A stretch of DNA of 64,000 nt from Streptomyces endocoffeicus (GCF_016741935.1 NZ_JAERRG010000002.1:434001-498000); one strand, 5' to 3'. Shown: positions 35,058-44,880, counted from the first letter of the stretch. Translations and numbers: made by a program. The notes: a model not told the origin generated them from the letters alone.

Positions 35058-37585
35058 GGCCGCTCACCAACGGACTGGCCCGCGCCGCCGTCCGTTTCAA
35101 GCCGTCCGCCTTCGCGGGCACCTTCGTGGCCCTGGCCATGGCCGCGGCGATCGTCTCCGCGTGCGGCATCCTGCTGGAGACCGGGCTACGGGCCTCCGTA
35201 CCGCCGCAGCGCTACGCGAGCGCCCCGGTTGTGATCGCCGCCGACCAGCGGGTGCACTACGTCATCGGCCACGGCGACGGCCGCTCGGACGAATCCGAGC
35301 AGGTGCCCGACCGGGCCCGGCTCGGCGCCTCCCTGGTGGCCACCGCCGCCCGCACCCCCGGGGCCGCCGCCGCGGCCCCGGACGTGACCTTCCCCCTGCG
35401 CACCGCCCACGGGGCGCTCACCGGCCACGGCTGGGGCTCGGCGCCCTTCACGGGGGTGGCGCTCGCCTCGGGGGCCGCGCCCCGCGAGGACGAGGCCGTG
35501 CTCAGCCCCGGGGCCGCCCGTGCGGCGGGGACCGGCGTCGGTGGCCGGATCACGGTGACCGCGCCGGACGGCCGCCACACCTTCCGGGTCTCCGGTGTGA
35601 CCCGTAAGGCGGGCGGCGCCGACGGTGACGGCCTTACGGCGTGGTTCACCGACCGCCGGGCCGGTGTGCTGAGCGGCCACCCCACCACCGTGGACGCGGT
35701 CCTCGTCCGCCCGGGCACCGGCATCGGCGCCGACCGGCTGGCCGGACACCTGGAGCGGACCGTGAAGGGCGCGGCGCACTCCCCTCGTGTGCACACCGGC
35801 GGCGGGCGCGGCGCCATCGAGGAGCCCTCACTCGCGAACGCCAAGGAGATGCTCATCGCGCTCGGCGGCTCCTTCGGCGGCATCGCGACCGCCGTGGCCG
35901 TCTTCACCACCGCGGGCACCGTCGCCCTCTCCGTCGGCCAGCGCGGCCGCGAGATGGCCCTGCTGCGGGCTATCGGCGCCACCCCGCGCCAGATCCGCCG
36001 CTCGGTCGCGGCCGAGGCGCTGCTGGTCGCCCCGCTCGCGGGCGCGGTCGGCCTGCTGCCCGGATGCGCGCTCGCCCGCTGGTGGTTCGGGCAGCTCGAG
36101 GAGAAGGGCGCCATCCCCGGCCCCGTGGAGCTCGCCATCTCCTGGATCCCGCTCCTCGTCGCCGTCGGCGCGGGCCTCCTCACCTCGCTCCTGGCGGGCC
36201 TGATGGCCGCCCGCCGCCCCGCGCGGATCCCGCCGGGGCGGGCGCTCGGCGAGGCGGCCGTGGAGCGGCTGCGGCCCGGTGTGATCCGTACGGTCCTCGG
36301 CGTCGCGGCCCTGGTCGGCGGCATCATCATGACCGGCATCGCCGCCTCCGCCTCCGGCGACGACGCGGCCAACGCCGCCCTCGGGGTCGTGATGCTCTTC
36401 ATGCTCGCCGTGGCGCTGCTCGGCCCGGTCATCGCCCGCCTGTGCGCCTGGCTGATCGGCCTGCCGCTGCGCGCCGGACCGGCGCCGGCCCATCTGGCCT
36501 CGGCCAACAGCCGGGCCAACGCCCGCCGCCTGGCCTCGGCGATCACCCCGATCGTGCTGGCCATGGCCTTCGCCTCGACCCTCGTCTTCATGCACACCAG
36601 CGAGGACCACGCGGGCGCCCGCCAGCGGCGGGCGGGCATCGTGGCCGACCAGGTGATCTCCGCCCCGGAGGGGCTGCCGTCCGGTACGGCGGCCCGCGCC
36701 GCTTCCGTACGGGGCGTGGCCGCCTCTGTGGGGCTGCTGCGCACCGGGGTGCTGGTCCCGGTGGGCTCGGGCGACGGCCGCTGGCTGCGGACCGCGTCGG
36801 CGCAGGGTGTCTCCGGGAGCGGCCGCGACCTGGCGGCCGTACAGGACCTCGACGTCCGTAAGGGGCGCCTGGACGCCCTGGGACCGGGCCGGGTGGCCGT
36901 GGACGGGCTGCTGGCGAAGGCGGCCCATGCCCGGGTCGGCCACCGGCTCGCCCTCCACCTCCCGGACGGTACGACGATCTCGCCCACCGTGGTCGCGATC
37001 TACGGGCGCGGGCTGGGGATCGCCGAGCTCACCCTCCCCCGTACGGCGCTGTCCGGCCATGTGACGTCGTCGTTCGACAGCGATGTGCTGGTGCGGGACG
37101 CCCAGGGCGCCGACCGTAAGGCCGTCGCCGCCGCGCTCGGCAGGCGGCTCGGCGAGGACGTCACCGACCGGGACGGCTATGCGGCGGCCCAGGACGAGGA
37201 GCGGAAGCTGAACGCCTGGGCCAACACCGTCATGGCGGGCGTCCTCGGCGGCTTCGCGGCCGTCGCCGCCGTCAACACTCTGGTGATGACCGTGCTGGAC
37301 CGCCGCCGCGAGCTGGGCATGCTGCGGCTGATCGGCTCCACCCGGCGGCAGGTGCTCGGGATGGTGCGCTGGGAGGCGCTGCTGGTGGCCACGGCGGGCA
37401 TCGGCCTGGGCACCGCGATCGCCCTGGCCACGCTCGTGCCGATGATGCGCGGCCTGACCGGCGAGGACCCGTACGTCCCGCCGCTGACCTACGCGGGCTT
37501 CGCGGGTACCGCCGTGGCACTGGGCCTGGCGGCGACGGCGCTCCCGGCCCGGGCGGCACTGCGCCGCACGACGCCGAAGCCGTGA
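35054..37585 (+). CDS. ABC transporter permease with two FtsX domains
   Basis: An 843-residue membrane protein. It has one N-terminal helix, a large extracytoplasmic domain, a first three-helix FtsX unit (about 270-400, with the conserved REMALLRAIGATPRQIRRSV), a central helix region, a second extracytoplasmic domain and a final FtsX unit (about 720-840, RRELGMLRLIGSTRRQVLGM). This duplicated layout is typical of actinobacterial exporters for peptides or antibiotics, often detoxification pumps. It overlaps the ATPase gene by 4 bases. No two-component system is adjacent. The substrate is unknown. Confidence 0.92.
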   Translation: MRPLTNGLARAAVRFKPSAFAGTFVALAMAAAIVSACGILLETGLRASVPPQRYASAPVVIAADQRVHYVIGHGDGRSDESEQVPDRARLGASLVATAARTPGAAAAAPDVTFPLRTAHGALTGHGWGSAPFTGVALASGAAPREDEAVLSPGAARAAGTGVGGRITVTAPDGRHTFRVSGVTRKAGGADGDGLTAWFTDRRAGVLSGHPTTVDAVLVRPGTGIGADRLAGHLERTVKGAAHSPRVHTGGGRGAIEEPSLANAKEMLIALGGSFGGIATAVAVFTTAGTVALSVGQRGREMALLRAIGATPRQIRRSVAAEALLVAPLAGAVGLLPGCALARWWFGQLEEKGAIPGPVELAISWIPLLVAVGAGLLTSLLAGLMAARRPARIPPGRALGEAAVERLRPGVIRTVLGVAALVGGIIMTGIAASASGDDAANAALGVVMLFMLAVALLGPVIARLCAWLIGLPLRAGPAPAHLASANSRANARRLASAITPIVLAMAFASTLVFMHTSEDHAGARQRRAGIVADQVISAPEGLPSGTAARAASVRGVAASVGLLRTGVLVPVGSGDGRWLRTASAQGVSGSGRDLAAVQDLDVRKGRLDALGPGRVAVDGLLAKAAHARVGHRLALHLPDGTTISPTVVAIYGRGLGIAELTLPRTALSGHVTSSFDSDVLVRDAQGADRKAVAAALGRRLGEDVTDRDGYAAAQDEERKLNAWANTVMAGVLGGFAAVAAVNTLVMTVLDRRRELGMLRLIGSTRRQVLGMVRWEALLVATAGIGLGTAIALATLVPMMRGLTGEDPYVPPLTYAGFAGTAVALGLAATALPARAALRRTTPKP

Positions 37586-37628
37586 GCCGTAAGCCTTGAG
37601 CCGTGGATGAGCCGTGGATGAGCCGAGA

Positions 37629-37664
37629 AAGGGCTGGCCCGTGGGGATCCGCGGTCCAGCCCTT
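37629..37664 (+). terminator. Terminator hairpin after the ABC exporter
   Basis: AAGGGCTGG (37629-37637) pairs with CCAGCCCTT (37656-37664), with an 18-base partly structured loop. It lies between the exporter operon and the convergent acyltransferase, so it may serve both strands. Confidence 0.6.
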
Positions 37665-37688
37665 CGCGTCGTGGCGGCCGTTGGCGCG

Positions 37689-38867
37689 CTAGCCCGTCGT
37701 CGTACGGCTGCGGGCCTGTTCGGCGGGGTCCTTACGGAAGGCCCAGGCCATCTTCGGCTCCATGGCGAAGCGGAAGGCGCGCTGGACGGGAGGCGTGCAC
37801 AGCACGGTGACCACGGTGGCGGCGATGATCGTGACCGCGATCTCTCCCAGCGGCTGGTGCAGCCACTCGTACTTGTCGAACCAGCCCCAGAACCGGGAGC
37901 CCTTGGCCAGGAAGCCGTGCAGCAGATAGCCGTACAGCGTCCCGGCGCCCAGCACCGTGAACCACATGTGGCGCCGCGGCACCCAGGCGAAGAAGCAGCT
38001 GACGAGCACGACCGAGCAGCCGAAGAGGGCGAGCGTCATCACCGGGCCGGTCCACGGCGGCGCACCCAGCTCCTGGACGCTGTCGCGGTGGTAGAACCAC
38101 GCCGAGCTCATCCGCGGGGCCGCCCAGTAGGCGAACACGAAGGCACACGCGAAGATCGGCACCGACGCGATCCGCACCGAGCGGCGGCGGATCATCTGGA
38201 AGTGCTCGGGCTTCATGCACAGGCCGAGGATGAAGAACGGCAGGAACTGCAGCAGCCGCTGCATGTCCAGGTCGTCGCCGATGTCGGGCGAGACCGCCGC
38301 GAGCGTGGCGACGGCGAGCGCGAGCGGGATCGGCCAGCGCACCAGCTTCCAGATCGGAGTGGTCAGCCGCCATACGAACAGCGAGACCAGGAACCAGGTG
38401 AGGTACCAGGGGTCCAGCAGGCTGAAGTCGTACGTCGGGTCGTCGTCCGCCCAGCGCTTGAACAGCGTGTACGCGACCTCGAAGAGCACATAGGGCACCG
38501 CGATGCCGGTGATCAGGCGCTTGAGCCGGTCCGGCCGCATGTCGAAGCTGCGCGAGAAGTAGCCGGAGATCACGATGAAGGCCGGCATGTGGAAGGTGTA
38601 CACGACCATGTACAGCGCTTCCGCGGTGCGGCTGGTGTCGGTGAGCGGCTCCCAGGAGTGGGCCATCGCGACCAGCACGATCGCGAGGTACTTCGCGTTG
38701 TCGAAGAACGCGTCCCGCTGTTTGGGCTGCTGCCCGGCGGGGGAGGCGGCGGGCGGGGTGGTCGCCTGCTGCCCTGGTTCTTCGGCCCGCGGCGAGGGGG
38801 GAGTGGGCGCCGCCTCCTGGGGGAGCGGGGTCCGCTGATAACCGTGCGGGCGCAGGGAGTTGGTCAC
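37689..38867 (-). CDS. Membrane acyltransferase family protein (fucose-4-O-acetylase-like)
   Basis: A 392-residue integral membrane acyltransferase with about ten helices. The N-terminal 50 residues are Pro/Gln-rich and cytoplasmic. Helix 1 begins RDAFFDNAKYLAIVLVAMAHS (its His is a likely catalytic residue), then YTFHMPAFIVISGYFSRSF, the pattern of the NolL/fucose 4-O-acetyltransferase group (COG3594). Such enzymes O-acetylate cell-surface polysaccharides or lipids. The start is GTG at 38867 (VTNSLRPHGYQRT) with GGGAGGG just upstream. The long 5' frame to 39017 is not preferred. It is a single gene. Confidence 0.83.
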   Translation of the reverse strand: MTNSLRPHGYQRTPLPQEAAPTPPSPRAEEPGQQATTPPAASPAGQQPKQRDAFFDNAKYLAIVLVAMAHSWEPLTDTSRTAEALYMVVYTFHMPAFIVISGYFSRSFDMRPDRLKRLITGIAVPYVLFEVAYTLFKRWADDDPTYDFSLLDPWYLTWFLVSLFVWRLTTPIWKLVRWPIPLALAVATLAAVSPDIGDDLDMQRLLQFLPFFILGLCMKPEHFQMIRRRSVRIASVPIFACAFVFAYWAAPRMSSAWFYHRDSVQELGAPPWTGPVMTLALFGCSVVLVSCFFAWVPRRHMWFTVLGAGTLYGYLLHGFLAKGSRFWGWFDKYEWLHQPLGEIAVTIIAATVVTVLCTPPVQRAFRFAMEPKMAWAFRKDPAEQARSRTTTG

Positions 38868-39484
38868 AGGCCCTCCCACCAGGAACTGGGGGAGACCACC
38901 CGGGACCTCACTGCGCGTGGGGGAGTCATGGCAGCGTGAAACATCTGAGGCACGATAGCGCCGAAACCTGTATTGCGTAAAACCTCGTTCAGTTTGCTTT
39001 CCGTTCATAGTCTTCACGCCGCGGCCGATAGTCGACCCCGGTATGTCGACCGAGGAGTCGACAAAGCGATGCGATCATTCGATATCCGGGCGCAGACTGT
39101 CCGTTCTGATGGCTTTCATCCCACTTAATTGGGGCATATGCCCCGCAGGAGGCTCTGGCGGAATGTCTGATTCATTGATGTTTTGTCACCCTGCCGAGTG
39201 ACCGCCGAGTGAATTCCGAATTCCCGCCCGAGGTCATCCCGGGGTGATCGGAATTTATCGGTCGGGCGGCTCGCCGAGTTGTGGGGAGTGTCACCCGTAA
39301 CCCTTTGAATGAACGCTTACCGGACGGGTACCGGAGGGGTGGGCACCGTGTGCACATGTGACCGTTTATCGCTCCACCCCACTGCTGAGCGGCGGGAGTT
39401 GATGGCACGATGGTGGCTGCGGGGGTGTGCGGGGTCGCGTGCTTCCGGGGCCTGTGAGACGTGTGCGACCGAGGGTGGGATGTT
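38868..39484. other. Long intergenic region with lower G+C
   Basis: This 617-base gap holds the promoter of the leftward acyltransferase and that of the small rightward membrane protein. It is clearly less G+C-rich than neighbouring coding DNA. Three GTCGAC sites cluster at about 39027-39062 (as part of GTCGACC/GAGTCGAC), and a short direct repeat GCCGAGTGA occurs twice near 39190-39210. No convincing ORF, tRNA or terminator was seen. Confidence 0.5.
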
Positions 39485-39679
39485 GTGGCCATTTCCCTGT
39501 CATTGGTACTGCTGGTGGGCATCATCCTGGTGTTCATGATCCGCAATGGCCGGCTCAAGTGGGGACCGGCCCTGGTCGCGATCCTCTTCGGGTTCCTGCT
39601 CGCCTCGTCCAATATCGCCCCGGACATCCAGAAGTTCCTCGACTCGGCCGCCGAGGCCATCGCCGACATCAACCCCTGA
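39485..39679 (+). CDS. Small membrane protein, unknown function
   Basis: A 64-residue protein with two hydrophobic segments: AISLSLVLLVGIILVFMI (2-19) and GPALVAILFGFLLASS (26-41). A short amphipathic tail ends DSAAEAIADINP. I do not recognise a characterised family, but the clean third-position GC bias and location beside the tRNA/tig block suggest a real gene. The GTG at 39485 has GAGGGTGGGA upstream; an in-frame GTG at 39461 would add eight residues without hydrophobic character. It may associate with the membrane as a small hairpin protein. Confidence 0.68.
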   Translation: MAISLSLVLLVGIILVFMIRNGRLKWGPALVAILFGFLLASSNIAPDIQKFLDSAAEAIADINP

Positions 39680-39809
39680 TCGCCGACCCCTGGCATCGAC
39701 TCACGAGGCATCCGCCCCCGCGTCCCGGGGAGCGGATGCCTCGGCGCGCGAGTGTGCGCAAATGCGAACGGCCCGGCTCGGGGCACTCCCCGGGCCGGGC
39801 CGAAAGCTA

Positions 39810-39883
39810 TGGAGCGGGCGACGGGAATCGAACCCGCGTAGCCAGTTTGGAAGACTGGGGCTCTACCATTGAGCTACGCCCGC
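39810..39883 (-). tRNA. tRNA-Gly (anticodon TCC)
   Basis: On the minus strand the 5' acceptor GCGGGCG (39883-39877) pairs with CGCCCGC (39820-39814), then discriminator T and an encoded CCA (39812-39810). The D-arm GTAGCTCAATGGTAGAGC and T-loop GGTTCGATTCC are present. The anticodon loop CTTCCAA places TCC at 39849-39851, reading GGA/GGG glycine codons. Confidence 0.96.
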
Positions 39884-40062
39884 ACACGCCGCGTACACGG
39901 ATGCACCGGTCTCCCGGACACCCCCGCCCAGGCATGATCGCCCGGATCGCGGCACGGCATGCATCGTAGCGGTTCCCGACCGTTCCCCGCACACCCTTGC
40001 CCACCAGTCGAATAACCGGCAGCCGGGGCGTCCGCGGGCATGTACCCTACGTGTCGCACCGA

Positions 40063-40139
40063 CGGGGTGTGGCGCAGCTTGGTAGCGCGTCCGCTTTGGG
40101 AGCGGAAGGTCGTCGGTTCGAATCCGGCCACCCCGACCA
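40063..40139 (+). tRNA. tRNA-Pro (anticodon TGG)
   Basis: The acceptor CGGGGTG (40063-40069) pairs with CACCCCG (40129-40135), then A and an encoded CCA. The D-arm GGCGCAGCTTGGTAGCGC and T-loop GGTTCGAATCC are clear. The anticodon loop TTTGGGA (40095-40101) gives TGG at 40097-40099, reading CCA/CCG proline codons. It lies just upstream of tig, as in S. coelicolor. Confidence 0.96.
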
Positions 40140-40295
40140 TCCACAGGCGTCAAGATCGCGTTGTGGGGCCCGTCATGCTTGCGGTTACTATGCAAGCTGC
40201 GTGTCTGTGTCTTTTTAACCGGACGCGAATCCGCTGCGACGCGACAGCGCACCGCAGCTGAACACCACACGTCAGCCCCCAAGGAGACCGAAACC

Positions 40296-41732
40296 GTGAA
40301 GAGCGCCGTGGAGAACCTGAACCCGACCCGGGTTCGGCTCACTGTCGAGGTGCCCTTCGAGGAGCTCAAGCCCAGCCTCGACGCGGCGTACAAGAAGATC
40401 AACCAGCAGGTCACGGTGCCTGGGTTCCGTAAGGGCAAGATCCCGGCCCGCATCATCGACCAGCGGTTCGGTCGTGGCGCCGTGCTGGAAGAGGCCGTCA
40501 ACGAGGCGCTCCCGAAGTTCTACACCGACGCGGTCAATGAGGGTGAGCTGAACCCGCTCGGCCAGCCCGAGGTCGACATCACCGAGCTCAAGGACAACGA
40601 GCTGCTGACCTTCACCGCCGAGGTGGACATCCGCCCGGCGATCGAGATCCCGGACTACTCCGGCATCGAGGTCACCGTCGACTCCGTCGAGGTCTCGGAC
40701 GAGGACCTCGACAAGTCCGTCGAGCAGCTGCGGGAGCGCTTCGCCACCACCAGCCCGGTGGAGCGCGCCGCCGCCGAGGGCGACATCGTCGTGATCGACC
40801 TCGAGGCCAAGGTCGACGGCGAGGTCCTGGAGGACGGCGTCGCCACCGGCGTCACCTACACCATCGGCTCGGGCGAGCTGCTGGACGGCATCGACGAGGC
40901 CGTGACCGGCCTGGAGGCGGGCGGCGAGGCCACCTTCACCTCCGAGCTCAAGGGCGGCTCCGCCCAGGGCAAGGAGGCCGCGGTCTCGGTCAAGGTCTCC
41001 GAGGTCAAGGCCCGTGAGCTGCCCGAGCTCGACGATGACTTCGCCCAGCTGGCCAGCGAGTTCGACACCCTCGAGGAGCTGCGCGGCGACAGCCGTAAGC
41101 GCCTGGAGCGGTCGAAGAAGTTCGAGCAGGCCACCCAGGCCCAGGAGAAGGTGCTGGACGCCCTGCTGGAGCTGGTCGAGGTGCCGATCCCGGAGAAGCT
41201 CCTCCAGGAGGAGATCAACACCCGTAAGCACAACCTCGAGCACCACCAGCTCGCCCAGATGGGCATGAACCTCGACTCGTACCTGCAGATGCAGGAGAAG
41301 ACCGCCGAGGAGTTCGACGCCGAGCTCAAGGAGCAGGCCGAGAAGGGCATCCGGACCCAGTTCGTCCTCGACGAGCTGGTCAACAAGGAGCAGCTGTCCG
41401 TCGGCCAGGAGGAGCTCACCGAGCACCTCATGCGCCGTGCGCAGTCCTCCGGCATGAGCCCGGACCAGTTCGCCCAAGCCGTCGTCGAGGGCGGCCAGGT
41501 GCCGATGCTCGTCGGCGAGGTCGCCCGCGGCAAGGCGCTGGCCGTGGTGGTCGAGGCCGCCAAGGTCGTCGACGACAAGGGCGAGACCGTCGACCTGGAC
41601 GACGAGGAGGACGAGACCGGCGAGACGGTCGAGGCCACCTCCGAGACCGCCGAGGAGCCCGCCGCGGCCGAGGCGGAGGCCGCCGAGGCGCCCGCGGAGG
41701 CCGAGGAGAAGCAGGACAAGACCGAGAGCTGA
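40296..41732 (+). CDS. tig: Trigger factor, ribosome-associated chaperone and prolyl isomerase
   Basis: A 478-residue trigger factor that binds nascent chains at the ribosome exit. The N-terminal ribosome-binding domain carries [19 protein letters not shown] (near 43-61), including the GFRKGK ribosome-docking signature. The FKBP-type PPIase domain (about 150-245) includes [15 protein letters not shown] and [11 protein letters not shown]. The C-terminal arm ends in a long acidic Ala/Glu tail, common in Streptomyces. The start is GTG at 40296 ([15 protein letters not shown]) with AAGGAG upstream. It is followed by a terminator and then the Clp protease genes, a conserved proteostasis cluster. 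Confidence 0.96.
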   Translation: MKSAVENLNPTRVRLTVEVPFEELKPSLDAAYKKINQQVTVPGFRKGKIPARIIDQRFGRGAVLEEAVNEALPKFYTDAVNEGELNPLGQPEVDITELKDNELLTFTAEVDIRPAIEIPDYSGIEVTVDSVEVSDEDLDKSVEQLRERFATTSPVERAAAEGDIVVIDLEAKVDGEVLEDGVATGVTYTIGSGELLDGIDEAVTGLEAGGEATFTSELKGGSAQGKEAAVSVKVSEVKARELPELDDDFAQLASEFDTLEELRGDSRKRLERSKKFEQATQAQEKVLDALLELVEVPIPEKLLQEEINTRKHNLEHHQLAQMGMNLDSYLQMQEKTAEEFDAELKEQAEKGIRTQFVLDELVNKEQLSVGQEELTEHLMRRAQSSGMSPDQFAQAVVEGGQVPMLVGEVARGKALAVVVEAAKVVDDKGETVDLDDEEDETGETVEATSETAEEPAAAEAEAAEAPAEAEEKQDKTES

Positions 41733-41755
41733 TCCCGGTCCGCTCCACAGCCCGT

Positions 41756-41797
41756 ACGAACGGGCCCGAACGTCTGCACGCGTCCGGGCCCGTTCGT
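41756..41797 (+). terminator. Terminator hairpin after tig
   Basis: ACGAACGGGCCCG (41756-41768) pairs perfectly with CGGGCCCGTTCGT (41785-41797) across a 16-base loop. It separates tig from the clpP1 promoter region. Confidence 0.75.
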
Positions 41798-41829
41798 GTT
41801 CCGCGACGCCGGTCCGGCGCCGGGACATG

Positions 41830-41843
41830 CGCTCAGAGCGAAC
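41830..41843. promoter_or_regulatory. Candidate ClgR operator upstream of clpP1
   Basis: CGCTCAGAGCGAAC fits the core CGCYNANRGCGWWS of the ClgR-binding motif as I recall it from actinobacteria; the flanking WNNW does not fit. It lies 165 bases before the clpP1 start. Candidate -10 elements TAGGGT (41882-41887) and TAGATA (41891-41896) are downstream. ClgR activates clpP1P2 in Streptomyces. Confidence 0.6.
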
Positions 41844-42007
41844 AGTTCCTGATGCGGGATGGCGCCCGCCGACCAGCGCGTTAGGGTCCGTAGATACGAG
41901 GGCAGGGGAGTCTCGCGAGCCCGCCGGCAGATCGGCGGCCAGGCCCCACACCCCAGAAGAAGACGCTGAGACGGCCAGTTAGCCGTCAGAGACGAGCAGG
42001 TGGATAC

Positions 42008-42622
42008 GTGACGAATACGATGCCTTCCGCCGCCGGCGAGCCGACCGTCGGTGGCCTCGGCGACCAGGTCTACAACCGGCTGCTCGGTGAGCGGATCATC
42101 TTCCTCGGCCAGCCGGTCGACGACGACATCGCCAACAAGATCACGGCTCAGCTGCTCCTGCTCGCCGCCGATCCGGAAAAGGACATTTACCTCTACATCA
42201 ACTCCCCGGGCGGCTCGATCTCGGCGGGCATGGCGATCTACGACACCATGCAGTACATCCAGAACGACGTGGTCACCATCGCCATGGGCCTCGCCGCTTC
42301 GATGGGCCAGTTCCTGCTGAGCGCGGGCACCCCGGGCAAGCGCTTCGCACTCCCCAACGCCGAGATCCTGATCCACCAGCCCTCCGCGGGTCTGGCCGGT
42401 TCCGCCTCGGACATCAAGATCCATGCCGAGCGGCTGCTGCACACCAAGAAGCGCATGGCCGAGCTGACCGCCTTCCACACCGGTCAGACGGTTGAGCAGA
42501 TCGTCCGTGACTCCGACCGCGACCGCTGGTTCTCCGCCGATGAGGCCAAGGCGTACGGCCTGGTCGACGACGTCATGACGTCCGCCTCCAGCGTTCCGGG
42601 CGGGGGCGGCACCGGGGCCTGA
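42008..42622 (+). CDS. clpP1: ATP-dependent Clp protease proteolytic subunit ClpP1
   Basis: A 204-residue serine protease subunit forming part of the ClpP barrel that degrades proteins unfolded by ClpX/ClpC. The catalytic Ser98 lies in GLAASMGQF and His123 in [26 protein letters not shown] is the conserved handle/substrate region. The start is GTG at 42008 ([10 protein letters not shown]), and ATG at codon 5 is an alternative. clpP2 begins 46 bases downstream, so they form the clpP1P2 operon, which in Streptomyces produces the major heteromeric ClpP. A ClgR-like box is upstream. Confidence 0.96.
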   Translation: MTNTMPSAAGEPTVGGLGDQVYNRLLGERIIFLGQPVDDDIANKITAQLLLLAADPEKDIYLYINSPGGSISAGMAIYDTMQYIQNDVVTIAMGLAASMGQFLLSAGTPGKRFALPNAEILIHQPSAGLAGSASDIKIHAERLLHTKKRMAELTAFHTGQTVEQIVRDSDRDRWFSADEAKAYGLVDDVMTSASSVPGGGGTGA

Positions 42623-42668
42623 GTCCCGCCGTCCCGTAGCCGACCTCCAGCCCTCAGATCGCCACAGG

Positions 42669-43340
42669 ATGGTGAAGACCCAGATGACCAACTTCCCCGG
42701 CAGCGGCCTGTACACCGGCCCGATGGCCGAATCCCGCTATGTCGTTCCGCGTTTTGTCGAGCGCACCTCCCAGGGCATCCGCGAGTACGACCCGTACGCC
42801 AAGCTCTTCGAAGAGCGCGTGATCTTCCTGGGCGTCCAGATCGACGACGCCTCGGCCAACGACGTCATGGCGCAGCTGCTGTGCCTGGAGTCGATGGACC
42901 CGGACCGTGACATTTCGGTCTACATCAACTCTCCCGGTGGCTCGTTCACCGCGCTGACCGCCATTTACGACACGATGCAGTTCGTCAAGCCCGATATCCA
43001 GACGGTGTGCATGGGTCAGGCGGCGTCCGCCGCGGCCGTGCTGCTCGCCGCCGGTACGCCGGGCAAGCGGATGGCCCTGCCCAATGCCCGGATCCTGATC
43101 CACCAGCCGTACAGTGAGACCGGGCGCGGCCAGGTCTCCGACCTGGAGATCGCGGCCAACGAGATCCTCCGGATGCGCTCGCAGCTCGAGGAGATGCTGG
43201 CCAAGCACTCCACGACGCCCATCGAGAAGATCCGCGACGACATCGAGCGGGACAAGATCCTCACGGCCGAGGAGTCCCTGGCGTACGGTCTTGTCGACCA
43301 GATCGTCTCCACCCGTAAGACCTCGGTCGGTCTCGGCTGA
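42669..43340 (+). CDS. clpP2: ATP-dependent Clp protease proteolytic subunit ClpP2
   Basis: A 223-residue ClpP paralogue. The catalytic Ser120 is in [11 protein letters not shown] and His145 in [30 protein letters not shown] is the family signature. The N-terminus is longer than in ClpP1, beginning [13 protein letters not shown]; Met6 is an alternative start. It would assemble with ClpP1 into the mixed tetradecamer. It is the second gene of the operon, followed by a hairpin and then clpX, which has its own start region. Confidence 0.96.
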   Translation: MVKTQMTNFPGSGLYTGPMAESRYVVPRFVERTSQGIREYDPYAKLFEERVIFLGVQIDDASANDVMAQLLCLESMDPDRDISVYINSPGGSFTALTAIYDTMQFVKPDIQTVCMGQAASAAAVLLAAGTPGKRMALPNARILIHQPYSETGRGQVSDLEIAANEILRMRSQLEEMLAKHSTTPIEKIRDDIERDKILTAEESLAYGLVDQIVSTRKTSVGLG

Positions 43341-43356
43341 ATCTTCGGTGGAAACA

Positions 43357-43387
43357 CCCCCCTTGGACCGAGTAGGTCCAAGGGGGG
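43357..43387 (+). terminator. Strong hairpin between clpP2 and clpX
   Basis: CCCCCCTTGGACC (43357-43369) pairs perfectly with GGTCCAAGGGGGG (43375-43387) around a 5-base loop GAGTA. No T-run follows. It may terminate clpP1P2 or act as an attenuator or RNA-stability element before clpX, which starts 134 bases later. Confidence 0.65.
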
Positions 43388-43521
43388 CCCGAACCGGGGG
43401 CCCGGCAAGGTACCGTCGTAGAGGGCTGGGGGCCCGGCCCATCGGGAAAGAAGCAGAAAGCGCAGCGCAAGCACCCGGTTCCGCGCAGCAAAGCGGATCC
43501 AAGGCGAAGGGGAAGCACCTC

Positions 43522-44808
43522 GTGGCACGCATCGGTGACGGCGGCGACCTGCTCAAGTGCTCGTTCTGCGGGAAGAGCCAGAAGCAGGTGAAGAAGCTCA
43601 TCGCGGGCCCGGGCGTGTACATCTGCGATGAATGCATCGATCTCTGCAACGAGATCATCGAGGAGGAGCTCGCCGAGACCTCCGAAGTGCGCTGGGAGGA
43701 ACTCCCCAAGCCGCGCGAGATCTATGAATTCCTCGAGGGCTATGTGGTCGGCCAGGAGGCCGCCAAGAAGGCCCTCTCGGTCGCCGTCTACAACCACTAC
43801 AAGCGGGTCCAGGCGGGCGAGAACGGCGGCCACAACCGCGACGACGGCATCGAGTTGGCCAAGTCCAACATCCTGCTGCTCGGCCCCACCGGCTCCGGCA
43901 AGACCCTGCTCGCGCAGACCCTCGCCCGGATGCTCAACGTCCCCTTCGCCATCGCCGACGCCACCGCGCTCACCGAGGCGGGCTATGTCGGCGAGGACGT
44001 GGAGAACATCCTCCTGAAGCTGATCCAGGCCGCCGACTACGACGTCAAGAAGGCCGAGACGGGCATCATCTACATCGACGAGATCGACAAGGTGGCCCGC
44101 AAGAGCGAGAACCCCTCGATCACCCGCGATGTGTCCGGCGAGGGCGTTCAGCAGGCGCTGCTGAAGATCCTGGAAGGGACCACGGCGTCGGTGCCGCCGC
44201 AGGGCGGCCGGAAACACCCGCACCAGGAGTTCATCCAGATCGACACCACGAATGTGCTGTTCATCGTGGGCGGTGCCTTTGCCGGTCTGGAGAAGATCAT
44301 CGAGGCGCGGGCGGGCGCCAAGGGCATCGGATTCGGCGCCACGATCCGCTCCAAGCGCGAGATCGAGGCGAGCGACCAGTTCCAGGAGGTCATGCCCGAG
44401 GACCTGGTGAAGTTCGGAATGATCCCGGAATTCATCGGCCGTCTCCCGGTCATCACCTCCGTCCACAACCTCGACCGCGAGGCGCTGCTGCAGATCCTCG
44501 TCGAGCCGCGGAACGCCCTGGTGAAGCAGTACCAGCGGCTGTTCGAACTCGACGGGGTGGAGCTGGACTTCGACCGCCCGGCCCTGGAGGCCATCGCCGA
44601 CCAGGCGATCCTGCGCGGCACCGGGGCCCGGGGCCTGCGCGCGATCATCGAGGAGGTGCTGATGTCGGCGATGTACGAGGTGCCGTCCCGCAAGGATGTG
44701 GCCCGCGTCGTCATCACCGAGGACGTCGTGCACTCCAATGTGAACCCCACGCTGGTGCCCCGCACCCGCGGCACCGAGCCGGGCGAGCGGCACGAGAAGA
44801 GCGCGTAG
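43522..44808 (+). CDS. clpX: ATP-dependent Clp protease ATPase subunit ClpX
   Basis: A 428-residue AAA+ unfoldase that feeds substrates to ClpP. The N-terminal C4 zinc-binding domain has Cys13, Cys16, Cys35 and Cys38 (CSFC and CDEC). Walker A is GPTGSGKT (121-128), Walker [11 protein letters not shown], and the sensor/arginine regions follow. The ClpP-docking loop is IGFGA. The start is GTG at 43522 ([13 protein letters not shown]) with GAAGGGGAAG upstream. The frame continues upstream to 43114 within clpP2 and is not used. It is convergent with the Pro-rich membrane-protein cluster across a terminator. Confidence 0.97.
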   Translation: MARIGDGGDLLKCSFCGKSQKQVKKLIAGPGVYICDECIDLCNEIIEEELAETSEVRWEELPKPREIYEFLEGYVVGQEAAKKALSVAVYNHYKRVQAGENGGHNRDDGIELAKSNILLLGPTGSGKTLLAQTLARMLNVPFAIADATALTEAGYVGEDVENILLKLIQAADYDVKKAETGIIYIDEIDKVARKSENPSITRDVSGEGVQQALLKILEGTTASVPPQGGRKHPHQEFIQIDTTNVLFIVGGAFAGLEKIIEARAGAKGIGFGATIRSKREIEASDQFQEVMPEDLVKFGMIPEFIGRLPVITSVHNLDREALLQILVEPRNALVKQYQRLFELDGVELDFDRPALEAIADQAILRGTGARGLRAIIEEVLMSAMYEVPSRKDVARVVITEDVVHSNVNPTLVPRTRGTEPGERHEKSA

Positions 44809-44844
44809 CCGCACCCGAACGCGCGGCCGCCCCGCTGAGGGCGT

Positions 44845-44880
44845 ACGAAGAGGGCCCCGGTCTCCCGGGGCCCTCTTCGT
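44845..44880. terminator. Bidirectional terminator between clpX and the convergent gene
   Basis: A perfect 16-bp stem, ACGAAGAGGGCCCCGG (44845-44860) with CCGGGGCCCTCTTCGT (44865-44880), has a TCTC loop. Placement between convergent stops suits two-way termination. Confidence 0.85.

Noticed and set aside
39027..39062. Cluster of GTCGAC sites as an attachment or regulatory element
   Set aside because: Six-base palindromes recur often in high G+C DNA, and there is no integrase or target duplication nearby even though tRNA genes lie about 0.8 to 1 kb downstream.
39810..40139. Integrated element at the tRNA-Gly/tRNA-Pro pair
   Set aside because: Both tRNAs are intact with encoded CCA, and no integrase, partial tRNA copy or atypical DNA follows.
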